Source: Hyperoodon ampullatus
Lineage: Eukaryota; Chordata; Mammalia; Artiodactyla; Ziphiidae
Length of the DNA: 64,000 bases
Assembly: GCA_949752795.1 (NCBI GenBank)
Contig: CATKHW010000298.1
Location: 367,001-431,000 of the forward strand
Direction: 5' to 3'
Within the stretch, counting starts at the first letter, position 1; every line of letters starts with the position of its first letter. Shown piece by piece: positions 46,479 through 58,629 of this stretch. A model generated the notes under the pieces. That model did not search any database. It saw nothing but the letters and a program-made list of their open reading frames with translations, and was not told where the DNA came from. Both the position numbers and the translations under genes were made by a program.

Positions 46479-47250
46479 TGCATCATTGTCGAAGTTGTGC
46501 CCCTCTTCCTGTGATTTAAAGGCGATTCCAACGTAACTCTTGAAATCTGTTTCCTGCTATTCTGCCTCGCTTTCAAGTCTGCCTCGTTGCCTTCCCTCAA
46601 CAGATTTTTGGACGATAGTTGTCCTTTATTACTCGGCCAGTTTGTGAATTGCTGTGCCCCTGAGCTCCATTTTTCAACCCGTTTTTGGTGAGCTGACCGC
46701 AAGTCCAAAATTTTTCTTCAGGAACTATACTGGTTCCCGGTGGGTGGCTGAGACTTTGGTTAATTCTTCTTCCTGCCGGGAAATTACAGTGATAAGTGCC
46801 CGACCAAATGCCTAACAGCTACTCTCTCATTGGTTCTCCCTCTTCCCTTTCATCCTCTGCCAAATTGGCATCCTGTGCGAACCAGGAGGTTAAAGGGGCT
46901 GTCTCTCCAAGTTGGGAGGTTGATAGTAAAGCAGATGGAAAGTCAAACCGGAGCACCAGGAGAGGGACTATTCGTTGAGTTTTAGAAACCTTTCGTATTC
47001 ACAGTGTGTCCGTTCTCTAGGTTTCCCGTACATGTTATAACTGTAGTAATATTCCCTTCAACCTAGAGAGTTGGGACCCATGGAATGGGTGCCATGCATT
47101 ATTGCTTTAAAGGGTTTGCATTTGCTCACCCAATCTCACCAATCCTCTCAGTCCCAAGTGTCCAGCCTTATGCCACATCCAGCTGTCGTTGTAGATAGGG
47201 TCATTCTAGGATTCATCAGAGACCCTGAAGGAATTGTAAAGAATATCCCA

Positions 47251-48142
47251 GTTTTTTCGTTTTGTTTTTGAATTTCTTTTTATAGTGGGTTTGAGCTGAT
47301 TCTCGCTGCCATGCTTATGCCAGTCTAGACACACTTGATTCCCTTACGGAGACATATCAAAACATAGGATTTAAGATTCTTACTAGTCAGATATATTCCT
47401 CTGCGGGAAATATGGGGTTTTGAGTCCCTTTCACTGAGGAAGGTGTATGTCTTGTCTATTCCATAGTTGGTTTTTGGAACGGTACCTGTGCTTATATCAA
47501 ACTCTGGTTTTATGCATCACCCCACCTCTCCTTCTCCCTTAAGCAGGCATAACATTGTTTTCTAAATGTGAGACACTGTTCTCTTTCCTAACTCAGTTCA
47601 AGTGTAGCCATGTTTACAGGATCTTCATAAGTGATATCTTATGATAAGTTTCTTTTTCTGTGTGACTTATTTCACTTAGGATCATCGTACATGAATCCAC
47701 CCATTTTGCTGCTACTGGTCTTATGACATTGACTTCATTGCAGAGGGATATTCCATTGTACGTAAGTACCACAATTTTTGGAACCATTTTTATATTTCCT
47801 GGGATATTTAAGGTGTACCCAAGTTGAGGTCCTTGTAAGCAGTGCAGCCCTTACTTTTGGGGTGGCTCTGTCTTATTGATTTTCAGTTTTCCCAAGGTAT
47901 ATTCCCTAGACTGGAAGTGCCCTTGGCTCTGTAGCTCTGTTGTTTACTTGTTTTAGGGAACACAATGCACTCCTCCAGAGAGGCAGTTGGCAATTTACAT
48001 CCCTCCCATCAGCATAACAAGGCTCCCTGTTCTCCAGGGCCTGTCTTGCCTTTCTGGTTTTTACACATTTTGTGGATGTCCCTTTTGACCGGTGGGAAGT
48101 GATACTTCTTTGTAGTGCAGATTTGCATTGCCCGCTTGCTTG
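47251..48142 (-). mobile_element. Truncated antisense L1, monomer E3
   Basis: The terminal frame is interrupted (private gcccttacttttgg, ~47847). The QLPLW frame is open at 47906-48151. Confidence 0.89.
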
Positions 48143-48216
48143 CTTGGCCAAAAAGCGCGTATGCGTTTTCCCCTTAATATATTCAGGAGAAAACGCATAC
48201 GCCCTTTTTGGCCAAG
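48143..48216. repeat. 74-bp palindrome, E3 (3 mismatches)
   Basis: Mispairs 14, 29 and 33. Confidence 0.95.
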
Positions 48217-48987
48217 TGCATCATTGTCGAAGTTGTGCCCCTCTTCCTGTGCTTTAAAGACGATTCCAAAGTACCTCTTGAAATCTGTTTCCTGCTATTC
48301 TGCCTCGCTTTCAAGTCCGCCTCGTTGCCTTCCCTCAACAGATTTTTGGACGATAGTTGTCCTTTATTACTCGGCCAGTTTGTGAATTGCTGTGCCCCTG
48401 AGCTCCATTTTTCAACACGTTTTTGGTGAGCTGACCGCAAGTCCAAAATTTTGGTTCAGGACCTATACTGGTTCCCGGTGGGTGGCTGAGACTTTGATTA
48501 ATTCTTCTTCCTGCCGGGAAATTACAGTGATATGTGCCCGTCCAAATGCCTAACAGCTACTCTCTCATTGGTTCTCCCTCTTCCCTTTCATCCTCTGCCA
48601 AATTGGCAACGTGTGCGAACCAGGAGGTTAAAGGGGCTGTCTCTCCAAGTTGGGAGGTTGATAGTAAAGCAGATGGAAAGTCAAACCGGAGCACCAGGAG
48701 AGGGACTATTCGTTGAGGTTTAGAAACCATTCGTATTCACAGTGTGTCCGTTCTCTAGGTTTCCCGTACATGTTATAACTGTAGTAATATTCCCTTCAAC
48801 CTGGAGAGTTGGTACCCATGGAAGGGGTGCCATGCATTATTGCTTTAAAGGGTCTGCATTTGCTCACCCAATCTCACCAAACCTCTCAGTCCCAAGTGTC
48901 CAGCCTTATGCCACATCCAGCTGCGTTGTAGATAGGGTCATTCTAGGTTTCATCAGAAACCCTGAGGGAATTGTAAAGAATTTCCCA

Positions 48988-49880
48988 GTTTTTTCGTTTT
49001 GTTTTTGAAATTCCTTTTTATAGTGGGTTTGAGCTGATTCTCGCTGCCATGTTTATGCCAGTCTAGACACACTTGATTCCCTTACGGAGACATATCAATA
49101 CATAGGTTTTAAGATTCTTACTAGTCAGATATATTCCTCTGTGGGAAATATGGTGTTTTGAGTCCCATTCACTGAGGAAGGTGTAGGTCTTGTCTATTCC
49201 ATAGTTGGTTTTTGCAACGGTACTTGTGCTTATATCAAACTCTGGTTTTATGCATCACCCCACCTCTCCTTCCCCCTTAAGCAGGCATAAGAGTGTTTTC
49301 TAAATGTGAGACACTGTTCTCTTTCCTAACTCAGTTCAAGTGTAGCCATGTTTACAGGATCTTCATAAGTGATATCTTATGATAAGTTTCTTTTTCTGTG
49401 TGACTTATTGCACTTAGGATAATCGTACCTGAATCCACCCATTTTGCTGCTACTGGTCTTATGGCTTTGACTTCATTGCTGAGGGATATTCCATCGTACG
49501 TAAGAACCACAATTTTTTGAACCATTTTTATATTTCCTGGGATATTTAAGGTGTACCCAAGTTGAGGTCCCTGTAAGCAGTGCAGCCCTAACTTTTGGGG
49601 TGGCTCTGTCTTATTGATTTTCAGTTTTCCCAAGGTATATTCCCTAGACTGGAAGTGCCATAGGCTCTGTAGCTCTGTTGTTTACTTGTTTTAGGGAACA
49701 CAATGCACTCCTCCAGAGAGGCAGTTGGCAATTTACATCCCGCCCATCAGCATAACAAGGCTCCCTGTTCTCCATGGCCAGTCTTGCCTTTCTGGTTTTT
49801 ACACATTTTGTGGATGTCCCTTTTGACCGGTGGGAAGTGATACTTCTTTGTAGTGCAGATTTGCATTGCCCGCTTGCTTG
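48988..49880 (-). mobile_element. Truncated antisense L1, monomer F3
   Basis: Both frames are open (49352-49633, 49644-49889). Confidence 0.9.
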
Positions 49881-49954
49881 CTTGGCCAAAAAGGGCTTAT
49901 GCGTTTTCCCCTGAATATATTCAGGGGAAAACGCATAAGCCCTTTTTGGCCAAG
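49881..49954. repeat. 74-bp palindrome, F3 (perfect, type II)
   Basis: Identical to F1 over the palindrome. Confidence 0.97.
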
Positions 49955-50725
49955 TGCATCATTGTCGAAGTTGTGCCCCTCTTCCTGTGCTTTAAAGGCG
50001 ATTCCAACGTACCTCTTGAAATCTGTTTCCTGCTATTCTGCCTCGCTTTCAAGTCTGCCTCGTTGCCTTCCCTCAACAGATTTTTGGACGATAGTTGTCC
50101 TTTATACTCGGCCTGTTTGTGAATTGCTGTGCCCCTGAGCTCCATTTTTCAACCCGTTTTTGGTGAGCTGACCGCAAGTCCAAAATTTTTCTTCAGGAAC
50201 TATACTGGTTCCCGGTGGGTGGCTGAGACTTTGGTTAATTCTTCTTCCTGCCGGGAAATTACAGTGATATGTGCCCGTCCAAATGCCTAACAGCTACTCT
50301 CTCATTGGTTCTCCCTCTTCCCTTTCATCCTCTGCCAAATTGGCAACCTGTGCGAACCAGGAGGTTAAAGGGGCTGTCTCTCCAAGTTGGGAGGTTGATA
50401 GTAAAGCAGATGGAAAGTCAAACCGGAGCACCAGGAGAGGGACTATTCGTTGAGTTTTAGAAACCTTTCGTATTCACAGTGTGTCCGTTCTCTAGGTTTC
50501 CCGTACATGTTATAACTGTAGTAATATTCCCTTCAACCTGGAGAGTTGGGACGCATGGAATGGGTGCCATGCATTATTGCTTTAAAGGGTCTGCATTTGC
50601 TCACCCAATCTCACCAATCCTCTCAGTCCCAAGTGTCCAGCCTTATGCCACATCCAGCTGTCGTTGTAGATAGGGTCATTCTAGGTTTCATCAGAGACCC
50701 TGAAGGAATTGTAAAGAATATCCCA

Positions 50726-51609
50726 GTATTTTCGTTTTGTTTTTGAAATTCCTTTTTAGAGTGGGTTTGAGCTGATTCTCGCTGCCATGTTTATGCCAGT
50801 CTAGACACACTTGATTCCCTTACGGAGACATATCAATACATCGGTTTTAAGATTCTTACTAGTCAGATATATTCCTCTGCGGGAAATATGGTGTTTTGAG
50901 TCCCATTCACTGAGGAAGGTGTAGGTCTTGTCTATTCCATAGTTGGTTTTTGGAACGGTACTTGTGCTTATATCAAACTCTGGTTTTATGCATCACCCAC
51001 CTCTCCTTCCCCCTTAAGCAGGCATAAGAGTGTTTTCTAAATGTGAGACACTGTTCTCTTTCCTAACTCAGTTCAAGTGTAGCCATGTTTACAGGATCTT
51101 CATAAGTGATATCTTATGATAAGTTTCTTTTTCTGTGTGACTTATTGCACTTAGGATCATCGTACCTGAATCCACCCATTTTGCTGCTACTGGTCTTATG
51201 ACATTGACTTCATTGCTGAGGGATATTCCATCGTACGTAAGAACCACAATTTTTTGAACCATTTTTATATTTCCTGGGATATTTAAGGTGTACCCAAGTT
51301 GAGGTCCCTGTAAGCAGTGCAGCCCTAACTTTTGGGGTGGATCTGTCTTATTGATTTTCAGTTTTCCCAAGGTATATTCCCTAGACTGGAAGTGCCCTTG
51401 GCTCTGTAGCTCTGTTGTTTACTTGTTTTAGGGAACACAATGCACTCCTCCAGAGAGGCAGTTGGCAATTTACATCCCGCCCATCAGCATAACAAAGCTC
51501 ACAGGGCCTGTCTTGCCTTTCTGGTTTTTACACATTTTGTGGATGTCCCTTTTGACCGGTGGGAAGTGATACTTCTTTGTAGTGCAGATTTGCATTGCCC
51601 GCTTGCTTG
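50726..51609 (-). mobile_element. Truncated antisense L1, monomer G3
   Basis: Terminal frame open at 51089-51370. The other frame is shortened as in G1. Confidence 0.9.
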
Positions 51610-51683
51610 CTTGGCCAAAAAGGGCGTATGCGTTTTCTCCTGAATATATTCAGGACAAAACGCATACGCCCTTTTTGGCCAAG
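51610..51683. repeat. 74-bp palindrome, G3 (1 mismatch)
   Basis: C-C mispair at 28. Confidence 0.96.
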
Positions 51684-52455
51684 TGCATCACTGTCGAAGT
51701 TGTGCCCCTCTTCCTGTGCTTTAAAGGCGATTCCAACGTACCTCTTGAAATCTGTTTCCTGCTATTCTGCCTCGCTTTCAAGTCCGCCTCGTTGCCTTCC
51801 CTTAACAGATTTTTGGACGATAGTTGTCCTTTATTACTCGGCCGGTTTGTGAATTGCTGTGCCCCTTAGCTCCATTTTTCAACTCGTTTTCGGTAAGCTG
51901 ACGGCAAGTCCAAAATTTAGGTTCAGGACCTATACTGGTTCCCGGTGGGGGGCTGAGACTTTGGTTAATTCTTCTTCCTGCCGGGAAATTACAGTGATAT
52001 GTGCCCGTCCAAATGCCTAACTGCTACTCTCTCATTGGTTGTCCCTCTTCCCTTTCATCCTCTGCCAAATAGGCAACCTGTGCGAACCAGGAGGTTAAAG
52101 GGGCTGTCTCTCAAAGTTGGGAGGTTGGTAGTAAAGCAGATGGAAAGTCAAACCGGAGCACCAGGAGAGGGACTATTCGTTGAGTTTTAGAAACCTTTCG
52201 TATTCACAGTGTGTCCGTTCTCTAGGTTTCCCGTACATGTTATAGCTGTAGTAATATTCCCTTCAACCTGGAGAGTTGGTACCCATGGAATGGGTGCCAG
52301 GCATTTGTGCTTTAAAGGGTCTGCATTTGCTCACCCAATCTCACCAATCCTCTCAGTCCCAAGCGTCCAGACTTATGCCACATCCAGCTGTCGTTGTAGA
52401 TAGGGTCATTCCAGGTTTCATCAGAGACCCTGAAGGAATTGTAAAGAATTTCCCA

Positions 52456-53348
52456 GTTTTTTTGTTTTGTTTTTGAAATTCCTTTTTATAGTGGGTTTGA
52501 GCTGATTCTCGCTGCCATGTTTATGCCAGTCTAGACACACTTGATTCCCTTACGGAGACATATCCATACATAGGTTTTAAGATTCTTACTAGTCATATAT
52601 ATTCCTCTGTGGGAAATATGGGATTTTGAATCCCTTTCACTGAGGAAGGTGTAGGTCTTGTCTATTCCATAGTTGGTTTTTGGAACGGTACCTGTGCTTA
52701 TATCAAACTCTGGTTTTATGCATCACCCCACCTCTCCTTCCCCCTTAAGCAGGCATAAGAGTGTTTTCTAAATGTGAGACACTGTTCTCTTTCCTAACTC
52801 TGTTCAAGTGTAGCCATTTTTACAGGATCTTCATAAGTGATATCTTATGATAAGTTTCTTTTTCTGTGTGACTTATTTCACTTAGAATCATCGTACCTGA
52901 ATCCACCCATTTTGCTACTACTGGTCTTATGACATTGATTTCATGGCTGAGGGATATTCCGTCGTACGTAAGTACCACAAATTTTTGAACAATTTTTATA
53001 TTTCCTGGGATATTTAAGGTGTACCCAAGTTGAGGTCCTTGTAAGCAGTGCAGTCCTAAATTTTGGGGTGGCACTGTCTTATTGATTTTCAGTTTTCCCA
53101 AGGAATATTCCCTAGACTGGAAGTGCCCTTGGCTCTGTAGCTCTGTTCTTTACTTGTTTTTGGGAACACAATGCACACCCGCAGAGAGGCAGTTGGCAAT
53201 TTACATCCCGCCCATCAGCATAACAAGGCTCCCTGTTCTCCAGGGCCTGTCTTGCCTTTCTGGTTTTTACACATTTTGTGGATGTCCCTTTTGACCGGTG
53301 GGAAGTGATACTTCTTTGTAGTGCAGATTTGCATTGCCCGCTTGCTTG
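52456..53348 (-). mobile_element. Truncated antisense L1, monomer H3
   Basis: Terminal frame open at 52820-53101. The other frame is interrupted as in H1. Confidence 0.9.
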
Positions 53349-53422
53349 CTAGGTCAAAAAGGGCGTATGCGTTTTCTCCTGAATATATTCAGGAGAAATC
53401 ACATACACCCTTTTTGGCCAAG
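53349..53422. repeat. 74-bp palindrome, H3 (5 mismatches)
   Basis: The H mispairs plus a private one at 16 (catacaccc). This is the least symmetrical copy. Confidence 0.95.
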
Positions 53423-54186
53423 TGCATCATTGTCGAAGTTGTGCCCCTCTTCCTGTGTTTAAAGGCGATTCCAACGTACCTCTTGAAATCTGTTTCCTGC
53501 TCTTCTGCCTCGCTTTCAAGTCCGCCTCGTTGCCTTCCCTCAACAGATTTTTGGACGATAGTTGTCCTTTATTACTCGGCCAGTTTGTGAATTGCTGTGC
53601 CCCTGAGCTCCATTTTTCAACTCGTTTTTGGTGAGCTGACCGCAAGTCCAAAATTTTGGTTCAGGACCTATAATGGTTCCCGGTGGGTGGCTGAGACTTT
53701 GGTTAATTCTTCTTCCTGCCGGGAAGTTACAGTGATATGTGCCAGTCCAAATGCCTAACAGCTACTCTCTCATTGGTTCTCCCTCTTCCCTTTCATCCTC
53801 TGCCAAATTGGCAACCAGTGCGAACCAGGAGGTTAAAGGGGCTGTCTCTCCAAGTTGGGAGGTTGATAGTAAAGCAGATGGAAAGTCAAACCGGAGCACC
53901 AGGAGAGGGACTATTCGTTGAGTTTTAGAAACCTTTCGTATTCACAGTGTGTCCGTTCTCTAGGTTTCCCGTACATGATATAACTGTAGAAATATTCCCT
54001 TCAACCTGGAGAGTTGGGACCCATGGAATGGGTGCCTTGCATTATTGCTTTAAAGGGTCTGCATCTGCTCACCCAATATCACCAATCTCCCAAGTGTCCA
54101 GCCTTATGCCACATCCAGCTGTCGTTGTAGATAGGGTCATTCCAGGTTTCATCAGAGACCCTGAAGGAATTGTAAAGAATTTCCCA

Positions 54187-55079
54187 GTTGTTTTGTTTTA
54201 TTTTTGAAATTCCTTTTTATAGTGGGTTTGAGCTGATTCTCGCTGCCATGTTTATGCCAGTCTAGACACACTTGATTCCCTTACGGAGACATATCAATAC
54301 ATAGGTTTTAAGATTCTTACTAGTCAGATATATTCCTCTGCGGGAAATATGGGGTTTTGAGTCCCTTTCACTGAGGAAGGTGTAGGTCTTGTCTATTCCA
54401 TAGTTGGTTTTTGGAACGGTACCTGTGCTTATATCAAACTCTGGTTTTATGCATCACCCCACCTCTCCTTCCCCCTTAAGCAGGCATAAGAGTGTTTTCT
54501 AAATGTGAGACACTGTTCTCTTTCCTAACTCAGTTCAAGTGTAGCCATGTTTACAGGATCTTCATAAGTGATATCTTATGATAAGTTTCTTTTTCTCTGT
54601 GACTTATTTCACTTAGAATCATCGTACCTGAATCCACCCATTTTGCTGCTACTGGTCTTATGACATTGATTTCATGGCTGAGGGATATTCCATCGTACGT
54701 AAGTACCACAATTTTCTGAACCATTTTTATATTTCCTGGGATGTTTGAGGTGTACCCAAGTTGAGGTCCTTGTAAGCAGTGCCACCCTAAATTTTGGGGT
54801 GGCTCTGTCTTATTCATTTTCAGTTTTCCCAAGGTATATTCCCTAGACTGGAAGTGCCCTTGGCTCTGTAGCTCTGTTTTTTACTTGTTTTAGGGAACAC
54901 AATGCACTCCTCCAGAGAGGCAGTTGGCAATTTACATCCCGCCCATCAGCATAACAAGGCTCCCTGTTCTCCAGGGCCTGTCTTGCCTTTCTGGTTTTTA
55001 CACATTTTGTGGATGTCCCTTTTGACCGGTGGGAAGTGATACTTCTTTGTAGTGCAGATTTGCATTGCCCGCTTGCTTG
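54187..55079 (-). mobile_element. Truncated antisense L1, monomer I3
   Basis: Both frames are open (54551-54832, 54843-55088). Confidence 0.9.
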
Positions 55080-55153
55080 CTTGGCCAAAAAGGGCGTATG
55101 CGTTTTCTCCTGAATATATTCAGGAGAAAACGCATACGCCCTTTTTGACCAAG
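55080..55153. repeat. 74-bp palindrome, I3 (1 mismatch)
   Basis: Private mispair at 6 (tttttgaccaag). Confidence 0.96.
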
Positions 55154-55925
55154 TGCATCATTGTCGAAGTTGTGCCCCTCTTCCTGTGCTTTAAAGGCGA
55201 TTCCAACGTACCTCTTGAAATCTGTTTCCTGCTATTCTGCCTCGCTTTCAGGTGTGCCTCGTTGCCTTCCCTCAACAGATTTTTGGACGATAGTTGTCCT
55301 TTATTACTCGGCCAGTTTGTGAATTGCTGTGCCCCTGAGCTCCATTTTTCAACTCGTTTTTGGTGAGCAGACCGCAAGTCCAAAATTTTGGTTCGGGACC
55401 TATACTGGTTCCCAGTGGGTGGCTGAGACTTTGGTTAATTCTTCTTCCTGCCGGCAAATTACAGTGATATGTGCCCGTCCAAATGCCTAACAGCTACTCT
55501 CTCTTTGGTTCTCCCTCTTCCCTTTCATCCTCTGCCAAATTGGCAACCTGTGCGAACCAGGAGGTTAAAGGGGCTGTCTCTCCAAGCTGGGAGGTTGATG
55601 GTAAAGCAGATGGAAAGTCAAACCGGAGCACCAGGAGAGGGACTATTCGTTGAGTTTTAGAAACCTTTCATATTCACAGTGTGTCCGTTCTCCAGGTTTC
55701 CCGTACATGTTATAGCTGTAGTAATATTCCCTTCAACCTGGAGAGTTGGGACCCATGGAATGTGTGCCAGGCATTTGTGCTTTAAAGGGTCTGCATTTGC
55801 TCACCCAATCTCACCAATCGTCTCAGTCCCAAGTGTCCCTCTTTATGCCACATCCAGCTGTCGTTGTAGATATGGTCATTCCAGGTTTCATCAGAGACCC
55901 TGAAGGAATTGTAAAGAATTTCCCA

Positions 55926-56817
55926 GTTATTTTGTTTTGTTTTTGAAATTCCTTTTTAGAGTGGGTTTGAGCTGATTCTCGCTGCCATGTTTATGCCAGT
56001 CTAGACACACTTGATTCCCTTACGGAGACATATCAATACATAGGTTTTAAGATTCTTACTAGTCAGATATATTCCTCTGAGTTAAATATGGGGTTTGAGT
56101 CCCTTTCACTGAGGAAGGTGTAGGTCTTGTCTATTCCATAGTTGGTTTTTGGAATGGTACCTGTGCTTATATCAAACACTGGTTTTATGCATCACCCCAC
56201 CTCTCCTTCCCCCTTAAGCAGGCATAAGAGTGTTTTCTAAATGTGAGACACTGTTCTCTTTCCTAACTCAGTTCAAGTGTAGCCATGTTTACAGGATCTT
56301 CATAAGTGATATCTTATGATAAGTTTCTTTTTCTCTGTGACTTATTTCACTTAGAATCATCGTACCTGAATCCACCCATTTTGCTGCTACTGGTCTTATG
56401 ACATTGACTTCATGGCTGAGGGATATTCCATCGTACGTAAGTACCACAATTTTTTGAACCATTTTTATATTTCCTGGGATATTTAAGGTGTACCCAAGTT
56501 GAGGTCCTTGTAAGCAGTGCAGCACTAAATTTTGGGGTGGCTCTGTCTTATTGATTTTCAGTTTTCCCAAGGTATATTCCCTAGACTGGAAGTGCCCTTG
56601 GCTCTGTAGCTCTGTTCTTTACTTGTTTTAGGGAACACAATGCACTCCTCCAGAGAGGCAGTTGGCAATTTACATCCCGCCCATCAGCATAACAAGGCTC
56701 CCTGTTCTCCAGGGCCTGTCTTGCCTTTCTGGTTTTTACACATTTTGTGGATGTCCCTTTTGACCGGTGGGAAGTGATCCTCCTTTGTAGTGCAGATTTG
56801 CATTGACCGCTTGCTTG
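55926..56817 (-). mobile_element. Truncated antisense L1, monomer J3 (Q-like)
   Basis: Both frames are open (56289-56570, 56581-56826). The terminal frame is the same as in Q (61502-61783) and differs from J1 and J2. Most of this L1 part is the converted patch. Confidence 0.9.
55929..56782. other. Probable gene-conversion tract in J3, matching monomer Q
   Basis: The left edge is in the T-tract (ttattttg at 55927). Diagnostic Q variants continue to 56617 (ctgttcttt). J variants are back by 56782 (gatcctcctttg). The minimum length is about 690 bp and the maximum about 855 bp. It covers most of the L1-derived half and stops before the palindrome. Confidence 0.78.
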
Positions 56818-56891
56818 CTTGGCCAAAAAGGGCGTATGCGTTTTCTCCTGAATATATTCAGGAGAAAATGCATACGCCCTTTTTGGCCAAG
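56818..56891. repeat. 74-bp palindrome, J3 (1 mismatch)
   Basis: Mispair at 23 as in J2. This shows J-type sequence has resumed after the Q-like patch. Confidence 0.96.
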
Positions 56892-57369
56892 TGCATCATT
56901 GTCGAGGTTGTGCTCCTCTTCCTGTGCTTTAAAGGCGATTCCAACGTACCTCTTGAAATCTGTTTCCTGCTATTCTGCCTCGCTTTCAAGTCTGCCTCGT
57001 TGCCTTCCCTCAACAGATTTTGGGACGATAGTTGTCCTTTATTGCTCAGCCAGTTTGTGAATTGCTGTGCCCCTGAGCTCCATTTTTCAACTCGTTTTTG
57101 GTGAGCTGACCGCAAGTCCGAAATTTTGGTTCTGGACCTATACTGGTTCCGGATGGTGGCTGAGTTTTTCCTTAATTCTTCTTCCTGCCGGGAAATTACA
57201 GTGATATTTGCCCGTCCAAATGCCTAACAGCTACTCTCTCATTGGTTCTCCCTCTTCCCTTTCATCCTCTGCCAAATTGGCAACCTGTGCGAACCAGGAG
57301 GTTAAAGGGGCTGTCTCTCCAAGTTGGGAGGCTGATAGTAAAGCAGATGGAAAGTCAAACCGGAGCACC

Positions 57370-57506
57370 ATGAGAGGGACTATTCGTTGAGTTTTAGAGA
57401 CCTTTCGTATTCACAGTGTGTCCGTTCTCTAGGTTTCCCGTACATGTTATAACTGTAGTAATATTCCCTTCAACCTGGAGAGTTGGGACCCATGGAATGG
57501 GTGCCA
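57370..57506. other. Edge of the higher-order repeat inside J3
   Basis: J markers are present up to gaggctgatag (~57330). The private caccatgagagg (~57366) and tttagagacc (~57393) appear next. From gtgccaggcatttg (57501) the sequence no longer matches the J tail at 17560 and 36660 (gtgccatgcattattg). Confidence 0.75.
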
Positions 57507-57662
57507 GGCATTTGTGCTTTAAAGGGTCTGCAATTGCTCACCCAACCTCACCAATCCTCTCAGTCCCAAGTGTCCAGCCTTATGCCACATCCAGGTGTCG
57601 TTGTACATAGGGTCGTTCCAGGTTTCATCAGAGACCCTGAAGGAATTGTAAAGAATTTCCCA

Positions 57663-58555
57663 GTTTTTTTGTTTTGTTTTTGAAATTCCTTTTTAGAGTG
57701 GGTTTGAGCTGATTCTCGCTGCCATGTTTATGCCAGTCTATACACACTTGTATCCCTTACGGAGACATATCAGTACATAGGTTTTAAGATTCTTACTAGT
57801 CAGATATATTCCTCTGCGGGAAATATGGGGTGTTGAGTCCCTTTCACTGAGGAAGGTGTAGGTCTTGTCTATTCCATAGTTGGTTTTTGGAATGGTACCT
57901 GTGCTTATATTAAACTCTGGTTTTATGCATCACCCCACCTCTCCTTCGCCCTTAAGCAGGCATAAGAGTCTTTTCTAAATGTGAGACACAGTTCTCTTTC
58001 CTAACTCAGTTCAAGTGTAGCCATGTTTACAGGATCTTCATAAGTGATATCTTATGATAAGTTTCTTTTTCTGTGTGACTTATTTCACTTAGAATCATCG
58101 TACCTGAATCCACCCATTTTGCTGCTACTGGTCTTATGACATTGATTTCATGGCTGAGGGATATTCCATCGTACGTAAGTACCACAATTTTTTGAACCAT
58201 TTTTATATTTCCTGGGATATTTAAGGTGTACCCAAGTTGAGGTCCTTGTAAGCAGTGCAGCCCTAAATTTTGGGGTGGCTCTGTCTTATTGATTTTCAGT
58301 TTTCACAAGGAATATTCCCTAGACTGGAAGTGCCCTTGGCTCTGTAGCTCTGTTGTTTACTTGTTTTAGGGAACACAATGCACTCCTCCAGAGAGAAAGT
58401 TGGCAATTTACATCCCGCCCATCAGCATAACAAGGCACCCTGTTCTCCAGGGCCTGTCTTGTCTTTCTGGTTTTTACACATTTTGTGGATGTCCCTTTTG
58501 ACCGGTGGGAAGTGATACTTCTTTGTAGTGCAGATTTGCATTGCCCGCTTGCTTG
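57663..58555 (-). mobile_element. Truncated antisense L1, monomer K'
   Basis: The QLSLW frame is open at 58319-58564. The terminal frame lacks the upstream start region (tttcacaagg, ~58302). Confidence 0.88.
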
Positions 58556-58629
58556 CTTGGCCAAAAAGGGCGTATGCGTTTTCTCCTGAATATATTCAGG
58601 AGAAAACGCATACGCCCTTTTTGGCCAAG
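58556..58629. repeat. 74-bp palindrome, K' (perfect, type I)
   Basis: Perfect despite the divergence of the rest of this monomer. Confidence 0.97.

Larger units (their letters stand above)
45512..47250 (+). repeat. Monomer D3
   Basis: D-type with the D-specific T-tract. Private changes are ccttccctcttaag (~45792), caacctagagag (~47059) and gggtttgcatttgc (~47112). Confidence 0.95.
47251..48987 (+). repeat. Monomer E3
   Basis: E-type. Private changes are tcgtacatgaatcc (~47686), gcccttacttttgg (~47847), ccaaagtacctc (~48267), caacacgttttt (~48410) and gttgaggtttag (~48711). Confidence 0.95.
48988..50725 (+). repeat. Monomer F3
   Basis: F-type, nearly identical to F1. Private: cttatggctttgac (~49458). 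Confidence 0.95.
50726..52455 (+). repeat. Monomer G3
   Basis: G-type with the shared 9-bp deletion (~51492) and cggtaagctgacgg (~51890). I see almost no differences from G1. Confidence 0.95.
52456..54186 (+). repeat. Monomer H3
   Basis: H-type with the shared deletions. Private changes are gattttgaatccc (~52622), catacaccctttttgg (~53402), ctataatggttcc (~53669), caaccagtgcg (~53813) and catgatataac (~53973). Confidence 0.95.
54187..55925 (+). repeat. Monomer I3
   Basis: I-type with the variant T-tract of I1, and ttttctctgtgac (~54590) as in I2, so it mixes markers of both earlier copies. Private: ctttttgaccaag (~55141). Confidence 0.95.
38559..57505 (+). repeat. Higher-order repeat copy 3, 12-mer form truncated in J (A B C X D E F G H I J)
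   Basis: Copy 3 contains both C (42035) and X (43773), so it shows the fullest order in the window. It follows copies 1 and 2 closely through I. J then starts with a foreign patch (55929 to between 56618 and 56782), resumes J-type sequence, and loses HOR identity between about 57370 and 57504. The slot where K belongs holds a diverged K-like monomer (57663). Counting that slot, the full HOR would be 20,841 bp (39215 to 60056). Confidence 0.88.
55926..57662 (+). repeat. Monomer J3 (mosaic: Q-like patch, J core, non-HOR tail)
   Basis: Three segments are visible. From 55929 to at least 56618 it matches flanking monomer Q (ttattttgttttg, ctctgagttaaatatgggg, caaacactgg, gcagcactaaat). From about 56782 to 57370 it is J-type (tcctttgtag, attgaccgc, gattttgggacg, ttccggatggtgg, gaggctgatag). 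From about 57504 (gggtgccaggcatttg, caattgctcacccaacctc) it no longer follows J1 or J2. The HOR therefore ends inside this monomer. Confidence 0.9.
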
